Assembly (NCBI GenBank): GCA_002362385.1
Contig: DEUB01000067.1
Location: 8,897-72,896 of the forward strand
DNA length: 64,000 bases
Direction: 5' to 3'
Source: Lachnospiraceae bacterium UBA3273
GTDB lineage: Bacteria; Bacillota; Clostridia; Lachnospirales; Lachnospiraceae
The position numbers and the translations under genes were made by a program. This document shows positions 24,911-33,901 of the stretch, one piece after another; position 1 is the first letter of the stretch, and each line of letters starts with the position of its first letter. Below the pieces are notes generated by a model. It did no database searches, had not been told where the DNA came from, and saw nothing but the letters and a program-made list of their open reading frames with translations.

Positions 24911-27160
24911 TTGAAAAACATGAGAGAATATAATAAAAAAGTAAATGCTAAAATGTTTTTAAGCTTTCTTGCAATTGCTTTTGCATTGGGAGCAGGAAGC
25001 AATGTGGCCATGGCTGGCGTGCCGGAACAGAAAGCGGCGGTTTCTGAAAACGATCCGGATACAGAGAACCATAAGGAAACAGGAATAAGCCTTAAGGAAA
25101 CGGGAATAAGCCTTAAAGAAACAGAAACTCCCGGGGAGACTGAAGCCGGACAAAAGATCGGAAAAGAAGGAGAAGATCCGCTTGAGACTTATAACGGCAT
25201 TCCTACGGAGTGGCTTCCTGAAAATGAAGAATATGTTTATGATCCTGAGTCGGGGAATTACCTGACTCAGGATGCTTTTTATAAGGCTGCCACCAAGAAA
25301 GGGATACAGGGAGATTTTAACGGGGCTTCCTATAAGGCCTCTTATGATTCCAGACATACGCTGATCAATATTAACGTGACGGATTTCATGGGAGACGGGC
25401 ATCATCCTCTGGATAAGCGTTTTGATTACAGGGGCCGCACTTACTGGTTTCGGGATGATAAATCCCCGCTGATACAGGATGTCAATGCAAAGGGCGGGAC
25501 TATCAGCATAGTGATCCTGGTGCCTTTGATAAAAAATAAGGAGATCCTGGTGGATCCTACGGCTCTTTCAAACCGGGACAAGAACGGAGAATCCCCTTAT
25601 TATGCGCCCAATATACGCGGGGAAGGAAGGCACTATTACGAGGCAATGTTTGCCTGGATGGCGGAAAACTGGTGCCTGGAAAGTTGTCATGTGGATAATT
25701 TCATTTTGGGAAATGAGGTCAATATGCCCAATCAATGGAATTTTACCGGGACGGCGGACCCCCAGTACAATGCGGAATTATATGCGGAAGAATACCTGAT
25801 GCTGTATAATGCCGTGCGGGCCAAAACCTCCGCATGCAGGGTCAGCGTTTCCGTGGACCACAGCTGGCAGCACGATAATATGGGAACGGGAATAGGGGTC
25901 AGGGATTTTCTGGAGAGGTTTCACGCCTGCTTAGGGGCAAGGCAGGGGAATGTGGACTGGACGGTGTCCTGTCATTTATATCCCGCCCTTCTTTATGAGC
26001 CGGATATCTGGGCGGAAAAAGGGCATGTCATAGCCCTTAAATTAAATCCAAAGAACAGCGCTGCCCAGTTTGTGGACGGATATAATTTAAGTGTCATGAC
26101 GGATTACATCAGGGATAACTTCGGCCCCCATCACAGGGTCATGCTGACGGAGCAGGGATTTTCCGACGTGTTCGGACAGGAAGTCCAGGCGGCCTCCCTG
26201 GCGTTATCTTATTATGCGGCCAAATATGACCCCATGGTGGACTGTTTTATCATACATGAGGAAAACGAGAAGCCGGGACAGAATTTTTATATTGCCGGTA
26301 AGCTGGCCCAGACCGTGTACGAAAAGGCGGATTCCGATCCGGTATGGGTTGAGGCGCATACCCTTCCGGTAATAGGCGCAGGATCTTACGGACAGCTGGT
26401 GCCTTACTATGGAAGGAACATGAACAGGGCGGGTCTGGAAGGGTATGTAGACAGACTTTATCAATTGTGCCTTAACAGAAAGCCGGAACCGGCGGGACAG
26501 GCGGATTGGATAGACAGGCTTTACAGAGGAAGGGCCACAGGGGCCCAGGCTGCTTTCGGGTTTTTCTTCAGCGATGAATTCAAGCTGTGGAATACAACTG
26601 ATGAGGAGTACGTGGAATTATTGTATAACGTTATGATGGGACGCGCTTCTGATGCCGCCGGAAAAGCGGACTGGGTATATAAGCTTCATAACGGAGTGGG
26701 AAGGGAAGGCGTTTTCAGGGGATTTGCACAGTCCCGGGAATTTGAAATGATCTGTGCGTCCTATGGGATTGAACAGGGAACCGTTTCCGTTTCCGAAGCG
26801 CGGGATAAAAATTTCGGGCTTACCACCTTTATAGCCAGGCTTTATACAAGAGCTTTGGGGAGGACCTATGAGACGGCAGGGCTGAACGACTGGTGCGGCC
26901 GGATCCTCACGGGCTCATGGACCGTTTATGATGTGTCTACAAAAGGCTTTTTCCATTCTACGGAATTTTATAACAGGAACTTAAGTGACGATCAATATGT
27001 GAAGGTGCTTTACCGGACCTTTTTGGACCGCGAATATGACAGGGCGGGATATGATTATTGGATGAACAGACTGGCGGCCGGGGCTTCCAGGGACGAGGTG
27101 CTGGCAGGATTTTCCAATTCCCGTGAATTTGCGGAATTGATGAAAAGTTACGGCTTATAG
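24911..27160 (+). CDS. Secreted DUF5722-type putative glycoside hydrolase with DUF4214-like array, paralog 1
   Basis: 749 residues from TTG 24911; an ATG at 24920 is the alternative start and neither has a strong ribosome site. Signal peptide ends near AMA (35), VSEND is at 44-48, and a short repeat ISLKETG occurs twice. A TIM-barrel-like catalytic region at about 90-490 resembles DUF5722: FILGNEVNMP with E269 and MLTEQGFS with E414 are placed like the acid/base and nucleophile of clan GH-A glycosidases. Residues about 509-749 are the four-repeat tail. It follows the amidase by 22 bases. The substrate is unknown; peptidoglycan or the local surface glycan are candidates. Confidence 0.78.
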   Translation: MKNMREYNKKVNAKMFLSFLAIAFALGAGSNVAMAGVPEQKAAVSENDPDTENHKETGISLKETGISLKETETPGETEAGQKIGKEGEDPLETYNGIPTEWLPENEEYVYDPESGNYLTQDAFYKAATKKGIQGDFNGASYKASYDSRHTLININVTDFMGDGHHPLDKRFDYRGRTYWFRDDKSPLIQDVNAKGGTISIVILVPLIKNKEILVDPTALSNRDKNGESPYYAPNIRGEGRHYYEAMFAWMAENWCLESCHVDNFILGNEVNMPNQWNFTGTADPQYNAELYAEEYLMLYNAVRAKTSACRVSVSVDHSWQHDNMGTGIGVRDFLERFHACLGARQGNVDWTVSCHLYPALLYEPDIWAEKGHVIALKLNPKNSAAQFVDGYNLSVMTDYIRDNFGPHHRVMLTEQGFSDVFGQEVQAASLALSYYAAKYDPMVDCFIIHEENEKPGQNFYIAGKLAQTVYEKADSDPVWVEAHTLPVIGAGSYGQLVPYYGRNMNRAGLEGYVDRLYQLCLNRKPEPAGQADWIDRLYRGRATGAQAAFGFFFSDEFKLWNTTDEEYVELLYNVMMGRASDAAGKADWVYKLHNGVGREGVFRGFAQSREFEMICASYGIEQGTVSVSEARDKNFGLTTFIARLYTRALGRTYETAGLNDWCGRILTGSWTVYDVSTKGFFHSTEFYNRNLSDDQYVKVLYRTFLDREYDRAGYDYWMNRLAAGASRDEVLAGFSNSREFAELMKSYGL

Positions 27161-27183
27161 ATCGTTTTTATTTGATAAGGGTC

Positions 27184-27213
27184 TTGACTTCCATGGGGCG
27201 GATATATGATAAT
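27184..27213 (+). promoter_or_regulatory. Promoter for the second DUF5722-type gene
   Basis: TTGACT (27184-27189), 18-base spacer, GATAAT (27208-27213), 34 bases before the start codon. The third secreted gene can therefore be expressed on its own. Confidence 0.55.
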
Positions 27214-27246
27214 TATTAAAATGACGCTGGGAGGAAAGGTGCAATT

Positions 27247-29526
27247 ATGAAGATTAAGACAAAGCAACTATCAAAAAGAGTATTTGCCCTGTTTCTTGCC
27301 ATAACGCTTATGGCGGGCACGGGAGTAACTGCATTTGCGAAAGAGCAGACAGGCACAGATGCCTTGATGTCGGAAACGGAAGGGACCGTTTCTGAAAACG
27401 ATGAAAAGAATGCGGCAGTTACTGATGAGGACGAAAAAGAGACGGATTCCGAAGAGAAAGATAAGGAAGAAAAGGTAAAAGACGAAGAAGAGGGATTCAA
27501 ACCGGGGAAAGAAGGCGAAGACCCGCTGGAAACCTATAACGGAATTCTCACGGAATGGCTTGAGGACGACGGGGAATATGTATATTCCGAGGAAGCCGGC
27601 AGCTATGTGACAGAGGATGCCTTCGCAAAAACATCCACCAAAAAGGGAGTCCAGGGAGATTTTAACGGAGCGGATTATATAGGCAGCTACGGCGGACAGC
27701 ATACTCTGCTTAATCTCCGAGTAACGGACTTTATGGGCGACGGTTCGATCCCCACAGATAAAAAATTTATTTATAACGACCGCATTTACTATTTCAGGGA
27801 TACCTTTTCCACACTGATTAGAAGCGCCAACGCAAAGGGTGCTACGGTCAGCATGACTATTTTGGTTCCCTATCAATCCAATAAAGAGATCCTGATAGAT
27901 TCCACAGCTTTGGCCAACAGGGGAAATAATACCAAAAATTCCCCATATTATGCTCCAAATGTCAGGGGAGAGGGCAGGCACTATTACGAAGCGCTGTTTG
28001 CCTGGATGGCTGAAAACTGGTGTAAGGCGGACTGCCATGTGGATAACTTTATTCTGGGCAATGAAGTAAATATGCCCAATTCATGGTGTTTTAGCGGCAG
28101 CTCGGATGCGCAGTATAACGTCGATCTGTATGCGGACGCATATATGATCCTCTATAACGCTATCCGTTCCAAAACATCTGTGTCAAGGGTCAGCGTTTCT
28201 TTAGACCACAGCTGGCAGCACAATGATGAAGGCAGGGGGATTGCCACCAAGGACTATTTAGATCGGTTCAATGCCGCAATCTCAGCAAGACAGGCCAATG
28301 TGGACTGGAGTATTTCCTACCATCTATATCCAACCATTTTATCCCAGCCGGATATCTGGGTGGAGCTTGCCCATATGCCTGACGCTCCGGAGATCGACTT
28401 AAATCCCAAGAGAGCGGACGCCCAGTTTGTGGACGGTAATAATTTAAGCATTATGACCGATTATGTAAAAAATACTTTTGGACCCCAGCACAGGATCCTG
28501 TTGACGGAACAGGGCTTTTCCCAGTATATGGGGACCGATATCCAGGCGGCGAGTCTGGCGTATTCCTATTATGCGGCAAAATATGATCCCATGGTGGATT
28601 GCTTTATCATCAATCAGGCCAACGAAGGCGGAAAACTAAACTTCTCCATCGGGGGCGTACTGGCAGGAGATGTATTCGCAAGGCTGGATTCCGATCCGGC
28701 ATGGGTGGAGTCCCAGACCCTGCCCGTCATAGGAGTAAGCTCTTATTCGGAGATCGTGCCGGGGTACGGAAGAGTGGTAAACAGGGCGCAGGTAGAAGCT
28801 TTTGTTACCAGGCTTTATGAAATGTGCCTGAAAAGACAGCCTGACGAGTCAGGTCTTGCAGATTGGACCAACAAATTATGTAACGGCCAGATCTCAGGGG
28901 CGGAAGCGGCGCGGGGATTTTTCCTAAGCGATGAGATCAAGCTTTGGAATCTGACAAATGAAGAGTATGTGGAATTATTATATAATGTCATGATGGGCCG
29001 TGCTTCCGATGCCGGCGGAAAAGCCGACTGGGTATATAAGCTGAATAACGGCGTAGGAAGAGAAGGCGTATACAGAGGCTTTGCGGAATCGACAGAATTC
29101 GGTAACATCTGTAATGATTACGGTATCATCAGAGGAAGCATCAAGGTTGACGGACTGGAAGGAAGGGATAAAAACCCCGGACTGACCACCTTTGTGGCAA
29201 GGCTTTATACCAAGGCTTTAGGCAGAGAATACGAGGTTGACGGCTTAAACGACTGGTGCAACCGGATTACCAGCGGACAATGGTCCATCAATGATGTTTC
29301 CACAACGGGATTTTTCACTTCCCCGGAATTTTTGGCAAAGAATTTGAGCAATGACGAATATGTGAAGGTTCTTTACCGTACATTCTTTGACAGGGAATAT
29401 GACCAGGCGGGATATGACGACTGGATGAACAGGCTGGCAAAGGGAACAAGCAGGAATGAGGTTATGTTAGGCTTTGCCAATTCCAGAGAGTTTGCAGAAT
29501 TGAAAGCATCCTTTGGATTGCGGTGA
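27247..29526 (+). CDS. Secreted DUF5722-type putative glycoside hydrolase with DUF4214-like array, paralog 2
   Basis: 759 residues, close paralog of the preceding gene over its full length. GGGAGG precedes the ATG. Signal peptide ends near TAFA (31), VSEND is at 48-52, and a highly acidic/lysine-rich spacer follows. The catalytic region keeps FILGNEVNMP and LLTEQGFS, the presumed catalytic glutamates, and MGDG and VDHSW-type motifs. Residues about 516-759 are four DUF4214-like repeats. The spacer is the most divergent part between the paralogs. It ends the first secreted block and is followed by a terminator. Confidence 0.78.
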   Translation: MKIKTKQLSKRVFALFLAITLMAGTGVTAFAKEQTGTDALMSETEGTVSENDEKNAAVTDEDEKETDSEEKDKEEKVKDEEEGFKPGKEGEDPLETYNGILTEWLEDDGEYVYSEEAGSYVTEDAFAKTSTKKGVQGDFNGADYIGSYGGQHTLLNLRVTDFMGDGSIPTDKKFIYNDRIYYFRDTFSTLIRSANAKGATVSMTILVPYQSNKEILIDSTALANRGNNTKNSPYYAPNVRGEGRHYYEALFAWMAENWCKADCHVDNFILGNEVNMPNSWCFSGSSDAQYNVDLYADAYMILYNAIRSKTSVSRVSVSLDHSWQHNDEGRGIATKDYLDRFNAAISARQANVDWSISYHLYPTILSQPDIWVELAHMPDAPEIDLNPKRADAQFVDGNNLSIMTDYVKNTFGPQHRILLTEQGFSQYMGTDIQAASLAYSYYAAKYDPMVDCFIINQANEGGKLNFSIGGVLAGDVFARLDSDPAWVESQTLPVIGVSSYSEIVPGYGRVVNRAQVEAFVTRLYEMCLKRQPDESGLADWTNKLCNGQISGAEAARGFFLSDEIKLWNLTNEEYVELLYNVMMGRASDAGGKADWVYKLNNGVGREGVYRGFAESTEFGNICNDYGIIRGSIKVDGLEGRDKNPGLTTFVARLYTKALGREYEVDGLNDWCNRITSGQWSINDVSTTGFFTSPEFLAKNLSNDEYVKVLYRTFFDREYDQAGYDDWMNRLAKGTSRNEVMLGFANSREFAELKASFGLR

Positions 29527-29566
29527 TAAAAGCAGTTTAATGCTGTGATAAAGAATATGAAATAAC

Positions 29567-29631
29567 GAAAGGGTACTTCTGCATGATTTTCCTCTTTTTG
29601 GAAAAACTTACAGGGTACCCTTTCTTTTTAA
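29567..29631 (+). terminator. Terminator after the first secreted-protein block
   Basis: Arms GAAAGGGTAC (29567-29576) and GTACCCTTTC (29615-29624), followed by TTTTTA. Confidence 0.85.
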
Positions 29632-29694
29632 AATCCGGGATAAATCTAGGATGAATACCAAGAAATATTTACTTTAGGAAGTAATAATGTTAAA

Positions 29695-31593
29695 ATGAAA
29701 GCTATGAAAAAGTTTATTAAAGATAAAATTCTGGATATACCGCTTAATAGAATCATCATACTGACGCTTATGGATATCTGCGGCATGTTTGCGGCGGGGA
29801 TATTGTCGTTATATATCAGGTATGATTTTAAATTTATGGACATCCCCAGGCTGTTTATCAATACGGTCATGGAGGCGTTCCCTGTTAATGTGATCATTAC
29901 CATTCTGATATACTGGCTGTTCCGGCTTTATAAGAGCGTCTGGAGATATGCCAGCGATTCGGAGCTTTTTAATATACTGGTAGCTGTATTTATCTGTGCC
30001 CTGATGCAGCCGGTCATTTTTCTGGTCATGGGCAGGAGGATGCCTTACAGCTATCCTTTTTTCTATGGCTTTTTTATGCTGCTTTTTTCTGCAGGCACCC
30101 GCTTTTCCTACCGTATCCTGCGCGTGCTGCAGCACAGGCGGATACACCGGATGCAGAAGGAGCAGGATATCAACTGTATGATCGTAGGCGCCGGAGCTTC
30201 CGGGAATACCATTATCAAGGAAATACAGACCAGCAGCTATCTGAGGATGAACCCGGTCTGCGTCATAGACGACAACCCCATCTGCCACGGCAAGTATTTG
30301 AGGGGGGTTCCCATCGTGGGGGACAGGAATACCATACCGGATAACGTGGAAAAATTTAATGTCAGCGAGATCATCATCGCCCTTCCTTCCGCCAAGAAGT
30401 CCCAGGTCAAGGGGATTTTGGAAATCTGTAAGGATACCGGCTGCAAAATGCGGATCCTGCCGGGCGTGTACCAGCTCATTAACGGGGATGTGAACGTTTC
30501 CAAGCTCAGGGAAGTGGATATTGAAGACCTTTTGGGCAGGGAGCCTATTGAGGTCAATATTGATGAGATTTTAGGTTATGTGGAAAATAAAACGGTCCTG
30601 GTCACGGGAGGCGGCGGCTCCATCGGAAGCGAGATCTGCAGACAGGTGGCGGCCCACAATCCCCGGAAACTAATAATTGTGGATATTTATGAGAATACTA
30701 CTTATGAGGTACAGCAGGAGCTTGGCCGCAAATATCCCAAACTGGATTTTACGGTGCTGATTGCTTCCGTGCGCAACACCCACCGGATGAACAGCATTAT
30801 GAAGGAATACAGGCCGGACATTGTCTATCATGCGGCGGCCCACAAGCATGTGCCGCTCATGGAGGAAAGCCCCAATGAGGCCATCAAAAATAATGTTTTC
30901 GGCACTTTAAAGACTGCTGTGGCGGCAGATAAGTACGGCGTTAAGAAGTTTGTCATGATCTCTACGGATAAGGCGGTAAACCCTACCAATGTTATGGGAG
31001 CCTCTAAAAGGATCTGCGAAATGATCATCCAGACCATGGACAAGCATTCGGAAACGGATTTTGTGGCGGTGCGCTTTGGAAATGTTTTAGGCAGCAACGG
31101 CAGCGTGATCCCCCTGTTCAAAAAGCAGATTGAAGCGGGGGGGCCGGTTACGGTCACACATCCGGATATCATACGCTATTTTATGACCATTCCCGAGGCG
31201 GTCTCTCTCGTGCTGCAGGCGGGGGCCTACGCAAAGGGCGGGGAAATCTTTGTGCTGGATATGGGAGAACCGGTCAAGATCTTAGACCTTGCCAAAAACC
31301 TGATCAAGCTTTCGGGGTACAAGGTGGATGAGGATATCAAGATCGAATTTACGGGCCTTCGTCCCGGCGAGAAGATGTATGAGGAGCTTTTGATGGATGA
31401 AGAGGGGCTGACGGCCACGGCAAATAAGATGATCCACATCGGAAAGCCCATTGAATTTGATGAGGAAGAGTTTGCAAAAGGTCTTACGGAGCTTGAAGAG
31501 GCGTCTTTAAAAGACTCTCCCGATATCAAGGAGGTTGTCAGCAGGATCGTGCCTACTTATACCATTGACCACAGCGAAGAGACGCAGGAATAA
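29695..31593 (+). CDS. Membrane-bound nucleotide-sugar 4,6-dehydratase (PglF/CapD type)
   Basis: 632 residues. Four N-terminal membrane segments (to about residue 140) lead into a Rossmann region (MIVGAGASGNTI), then the catalytic extended short-chain dehydrogenase domain: VLVTGGGGSIGSE, HAAAHKHVPLMEE and STDKAVNPTNVMGASKR. Family members convert UDP-GlcNAc to the 4-keto-6-deoxy sugar, the first step to bacillosamine, QuiNAc or FucNAc. AGGAAG precedes the ATG. It heads the second glycan block, so it likely makes the first sugar used by the small phosphoglycosyltransferase next to it. Confidence 0.92.
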   Translation: MKAMKKFIKDKILDIPLNRIIILTLMDICGMFAAGILSLYIRYDFKFMDIPRLFINTVMEAFPVNVIITILIYWLFRLYKSVWRYASDSELFNILVAVFICALMQPVIFLVMGRRMPYSYPFFYGFFMLLFSAGTRFSYRILRVLQHRRIHRMQKEQDINCMIVGAGASGNTIIKEIQTSSYLRMNPVCVIDDNPICHGKYLRGVPIVGDRNTIPDNVEKFNVSEIIIALPSAKKSQVKGILEICKDTGCKMRILPGVYQLINGDVNVSKLREVDIEDLLGREPIEVNIDEILGYVENKTVLVTGGGGSIGSEICRQVAAHNPRKLIIVDIYENTTYEVQQELGRKYPKLDFTVLIASVRNTHRMNSIMKEYRPDIVYHAAAHKHVPLMEESPNEAIKNNVFGTLKTAVAADKYGVKKFVMISTDKAVNPTNVMGASKRICEMIIQTMDKHSETDFVAVRFGNVLGSNGSVIPLFKKQIEAGGPVTVTHPDIIRYFMTIPEAVSLVLQAGAYAKGGEIFVLDMGEPVKILDLAKNLIKLSGYKVDEDIKIEFTGLRPGEKMYEELLMDEEGLTATANKMIHIGKPIEFDEEEFAKGLTELEEASLKDSPDIKEVVSRIVPTYTIDHSEETQE

Positions 31594-31636
31594 GGAAGCC
31601 GTAAACTTCAGAAAAAAGGATGAACAGGAGGAAAAC

Positions 31637-32236
31637 ATGTATCAGAAATGGAAACGCTTTGTAGATTTTATGCTCTCACTTATGGGATTGATCGTGCTTT
31701 CTCCTCTTTTTTTGATTCTGGCTGTTATGATCAAAGCGGAATCGAAGGGTCCGGTGTTTTTTAAACAGAAGCGGGTGGGAATCCACAAAAAACATTTCAT
31801 GATCTTAAAATTCCGGACCATGCGGACGGATACCCCAAAGGATATGCCGACCCATCTTCTCAAAAATCCGGAACAGTATATTACGAAGATGGGGAAATTT
31901 TTACGTAAGACAAGCCTTGACGAGCTGCCCCAGCTTATTAATATCTTAAAAGGGGATATGGCGGTGGTAGGCCCGAGGCCGGCTCTCTACAACCAGTACG
32001 ACCTGATCGAAGAACGGGACAAATACGGTGCAAACGACATCAGGCCGGGACTTACGGGCTGGGCGCAGATCAACGGCAGGGATGAGCTGGAAATTCCCGT
32101 AAAAGCCAGACTTGACGGGGAATATAAAGAAAAGATGGGATTTTTCATGGATCTGCGCTGCTTTTTCGGAACCTTTTTAAGCGTGCTGAAAAGTGAAGGC
32201 GTTGTAGAAGGCGGTACGGGAGCGATGAAAAGGTGA
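31637..32236 (+). CDS. Small sugar-1-phosphate transferase (PglC/EpsL type)
   Basis: 199 residues from ATG 31637 behind AGGAGG. It is the minimal monotopic phosphoglycosyltransferase with only the catalytic unit: KRFVDFMLSLMGLIVLSPLF re-entrant helix, GPVFFKQKRVG, FRTM, KTSLDELPQL, VGPRPA and RPGLTGWAQINGRD. It loads a sugar phosphate on undecaprenyl phosphate, here probably a diacetamido or other 6-deoxy sugar made with its dehydratase and epimerase neighbours. It gives this locus its own initiating enzyme, separate from the one at 9035-10456. Confidence 0.92.
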   Translation: MYQKWKRFVDFMLSLMGLIVLSPLFLILAVMIKAESKGPVFFKQKRVGIHKKHFMILKFRTMRTDTPKDMPTHLLKNPEQYITKMGKFLRKTSLDELPQLINILKGDMAVVGPRPALYNQYDLIEERDKYGANDIRPGLTGWAQINGRDELEIPVKARLDGEYKEKMGFFMDLRCFFGTFLSVLKSEGVVEGGTGAMKR

Positions 32237-33069
32237 AGAAAATACTGATAACCGGTAAAAACAGTTATATAGGGACAAACGTGGAGCGGTATCTTGCGGA
32301 AAGGTCATACCAGGTGGACACTGTTGATATGAGAGGGAATGCCTGGAGGGAATATGACTTTTCGTCATATGATGCCGTATTTCATGTGGCAGGGATCGCC
32401 CATGCGGATGTGGAAAAGGTCTCGGAAGAGGAAAAGAAGCGCTATTATGATGTAAACTGCCGTCTGGCCGTGGAAACGGCGAAGAAGGCAAAAAAGCAGG
32501 GCGTGGGGCTGTTCCTTTATATGAGCAGCATTATCGTATACGGCGAAAGCGGAGGCATAGGGGAGAAACGGGTCATCACAAAGGATACGCCTCTTGCGCC
32601 CGCAAATTTTTACGGGGACAGCAAGGTAAAAGCGGAGGAAGGCTTAAAGCCCCTTGCAGATGGGGATTTTAAGGTTGCGATCCTGCGGCCTCCCATGATT
32701 TACGGGGAGGGATGTAAAGGGAATTACCGCACTCTGGAGAAAATTGCAAAAGTCATGCCCTTTTTTCCCGCCATAGAAAACGAAAGAAGCGTTTTATCCA
32801 TAGAAAACCTGGCAAAAGCCGTAAGGCAGATCATAGAAGAGCCTGAAAGCGGTATTTATTTTCCACAGGATGATGAGTACGGGTATACGTCCGGGATGGT
32901 ACAGGACATTGCGGCGGGACGGGGAAAGAAGGTGCGTCTGACTAAGCTTTTCAATCCCCTTGTGAAGGGTATGGGCAGAACAAAGGGGAAGTATGGAAAG
33001 CTTGTAAACAAGGCTTTCGGGAATCTTTGCTATGATAAGGAATTGAAGGTGGAAAAATGGAACCCTTAG
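32233..33069 (+). CDS. NAD-dependent sugar epimerase/reductase
   Basis: 278 residues starting with GTG inside the stop region of the previous gene (4-base overlap). ILITGKNSYIGTNVERYL is the nucleotide-binding loop, and YGDSK the YxxxK catalytic pair with an upstream MSSIIVYG serine. It belongs to the extended short-chain dehydrogenases; similarity in layout to WbpK/WbpV-type C4 reductases acting on 4-keto-6-deoxy-HexNAc makes QuiNAc or FucNAc synthesis plausible, but the exact product is inferred. Confidence 0.82.
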   Translation: MKKILITGKNSYIGTNVERYLAERSYQVDTVDMRGNAWREYDFSSYDAVFHVAGIAHADVEKVSEEEKKRYYDVNCRLAVETAKKAKKQGVGLFLYMSSIIVYGESGGIGEKRVITKDTPLAPANFYGDSKVKAEEGLKPLADGDFKVAILRPPMIYGEGCKGNYRTLEKIAKVMPFFPAIENERSVLSIENLAKAVRQIIEEPESGIYFPQDDEYGYTSGMVQDIAAGRGKKVRLTKLFNPLVKGMGRTKGKYGKLVNKAFGNLCYDKELKVEKWNP

Positions 33070-33797
33070 TGACCGTTGTCACTGTGGCATTTAACAGTGA
33101 AAAGACCATTGAAAAGACCATAAAATCCGTTTTGGGCCAGACCTATCCCAGGATCGAATATCTGATCATAGACGGCAGGAGCAGCGACAAAACGGTGGAG
33201 CTTTGTAAGAGATATGAAAAGCAGGCCCTTGAAAGAGGGTACTTATACAGGATCGTATCGGAAAAGGATAAGGGGATTTATGACGCCATGAATAAGGGGA
33301 TCGCCATGGCTAAGGGGGAAATACTGGGCTTTATCAACAGCGACGACTGGTATGAAAAAGACGCGGTGTCTCTTTCCGTAAAGACCATGCTTAAGAAGGG
33401 CTGCGATATTACCTTTGGGGATATTGCCATACATAAGGCCGACGGCAGCCGTATCATAAAAAAAGCGGCCCTTTCCCGCTATGAGACGTCCAGACATTGG
33501 AACCACCCTACCATGTTTGTGAAAACGTCGGTTTACAGGGAGTTTCCCTTTAGGCAGAAGGGGATCCACGATGATTACGGAGTCTACCTTGCCATGAAGA
33601 AGGCGGGAAAAAAGGTGGAGGTCATCCACAGGGTCCTTGCCGACTTCAGTATGGGCGGGGCAAGCAATAAAAGAAGTCTCAGGCTGTCCGTAAAGCGTAT
33701 TAAGGACCGGTACGGGTGTTATCGGGATAACGGTTATGGCAGATGGTATATCATAGAATGTATTTTGATGGAAGCTGGAAAATTTATCTTTGGATAG
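33057..33797 (+). CDS. Family 2 glycosyltransferase
   Basis: 246 residues: VTVVTVAFNSEKTIEKTIKS, EYLIIDGRSSDKT, GIYDAMNKGI and INSDDW place it with WcaA/WbbD-like short GT2 enzymes. It overlaps the epimerase by 13 bases. Probably adds the second sugar on the lipid-linked primer made by the small phosphoglycosyltransferase. Confidence 0.9.
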   Translation: MEPLVTVVTVAFNSEKTIEKTIKSVLGQTYPRIEYLIIDGRSSDKTVELCKRYEKQALERGYLYRIVSEKDKGIYDAMNKGIAMAKGEILGFINSDDWYEKDAVSLSVKTMLKKGCDITFGDIAIHKADGSRIIKKAALSRYETSRHWNHPTMFVKTSVYREFPFRQKGIHDDYGVYLAMKKAGKKVEVIHRVLADFSMGGASNKRSLRLSVKRIKDRYGCYRDNGYGRWYIIECILMEAGKFIFG

Positions 33798-33901
33798 CAA
33801 GCGTTATTTATTAAATTGATATGATAATTTTCTGCACGAAACCTGTGGCGGGATTTTGATTGAACGGCAGGGATAAAGGGAAAGAAAGGAATAGTAAAAA
33901 A

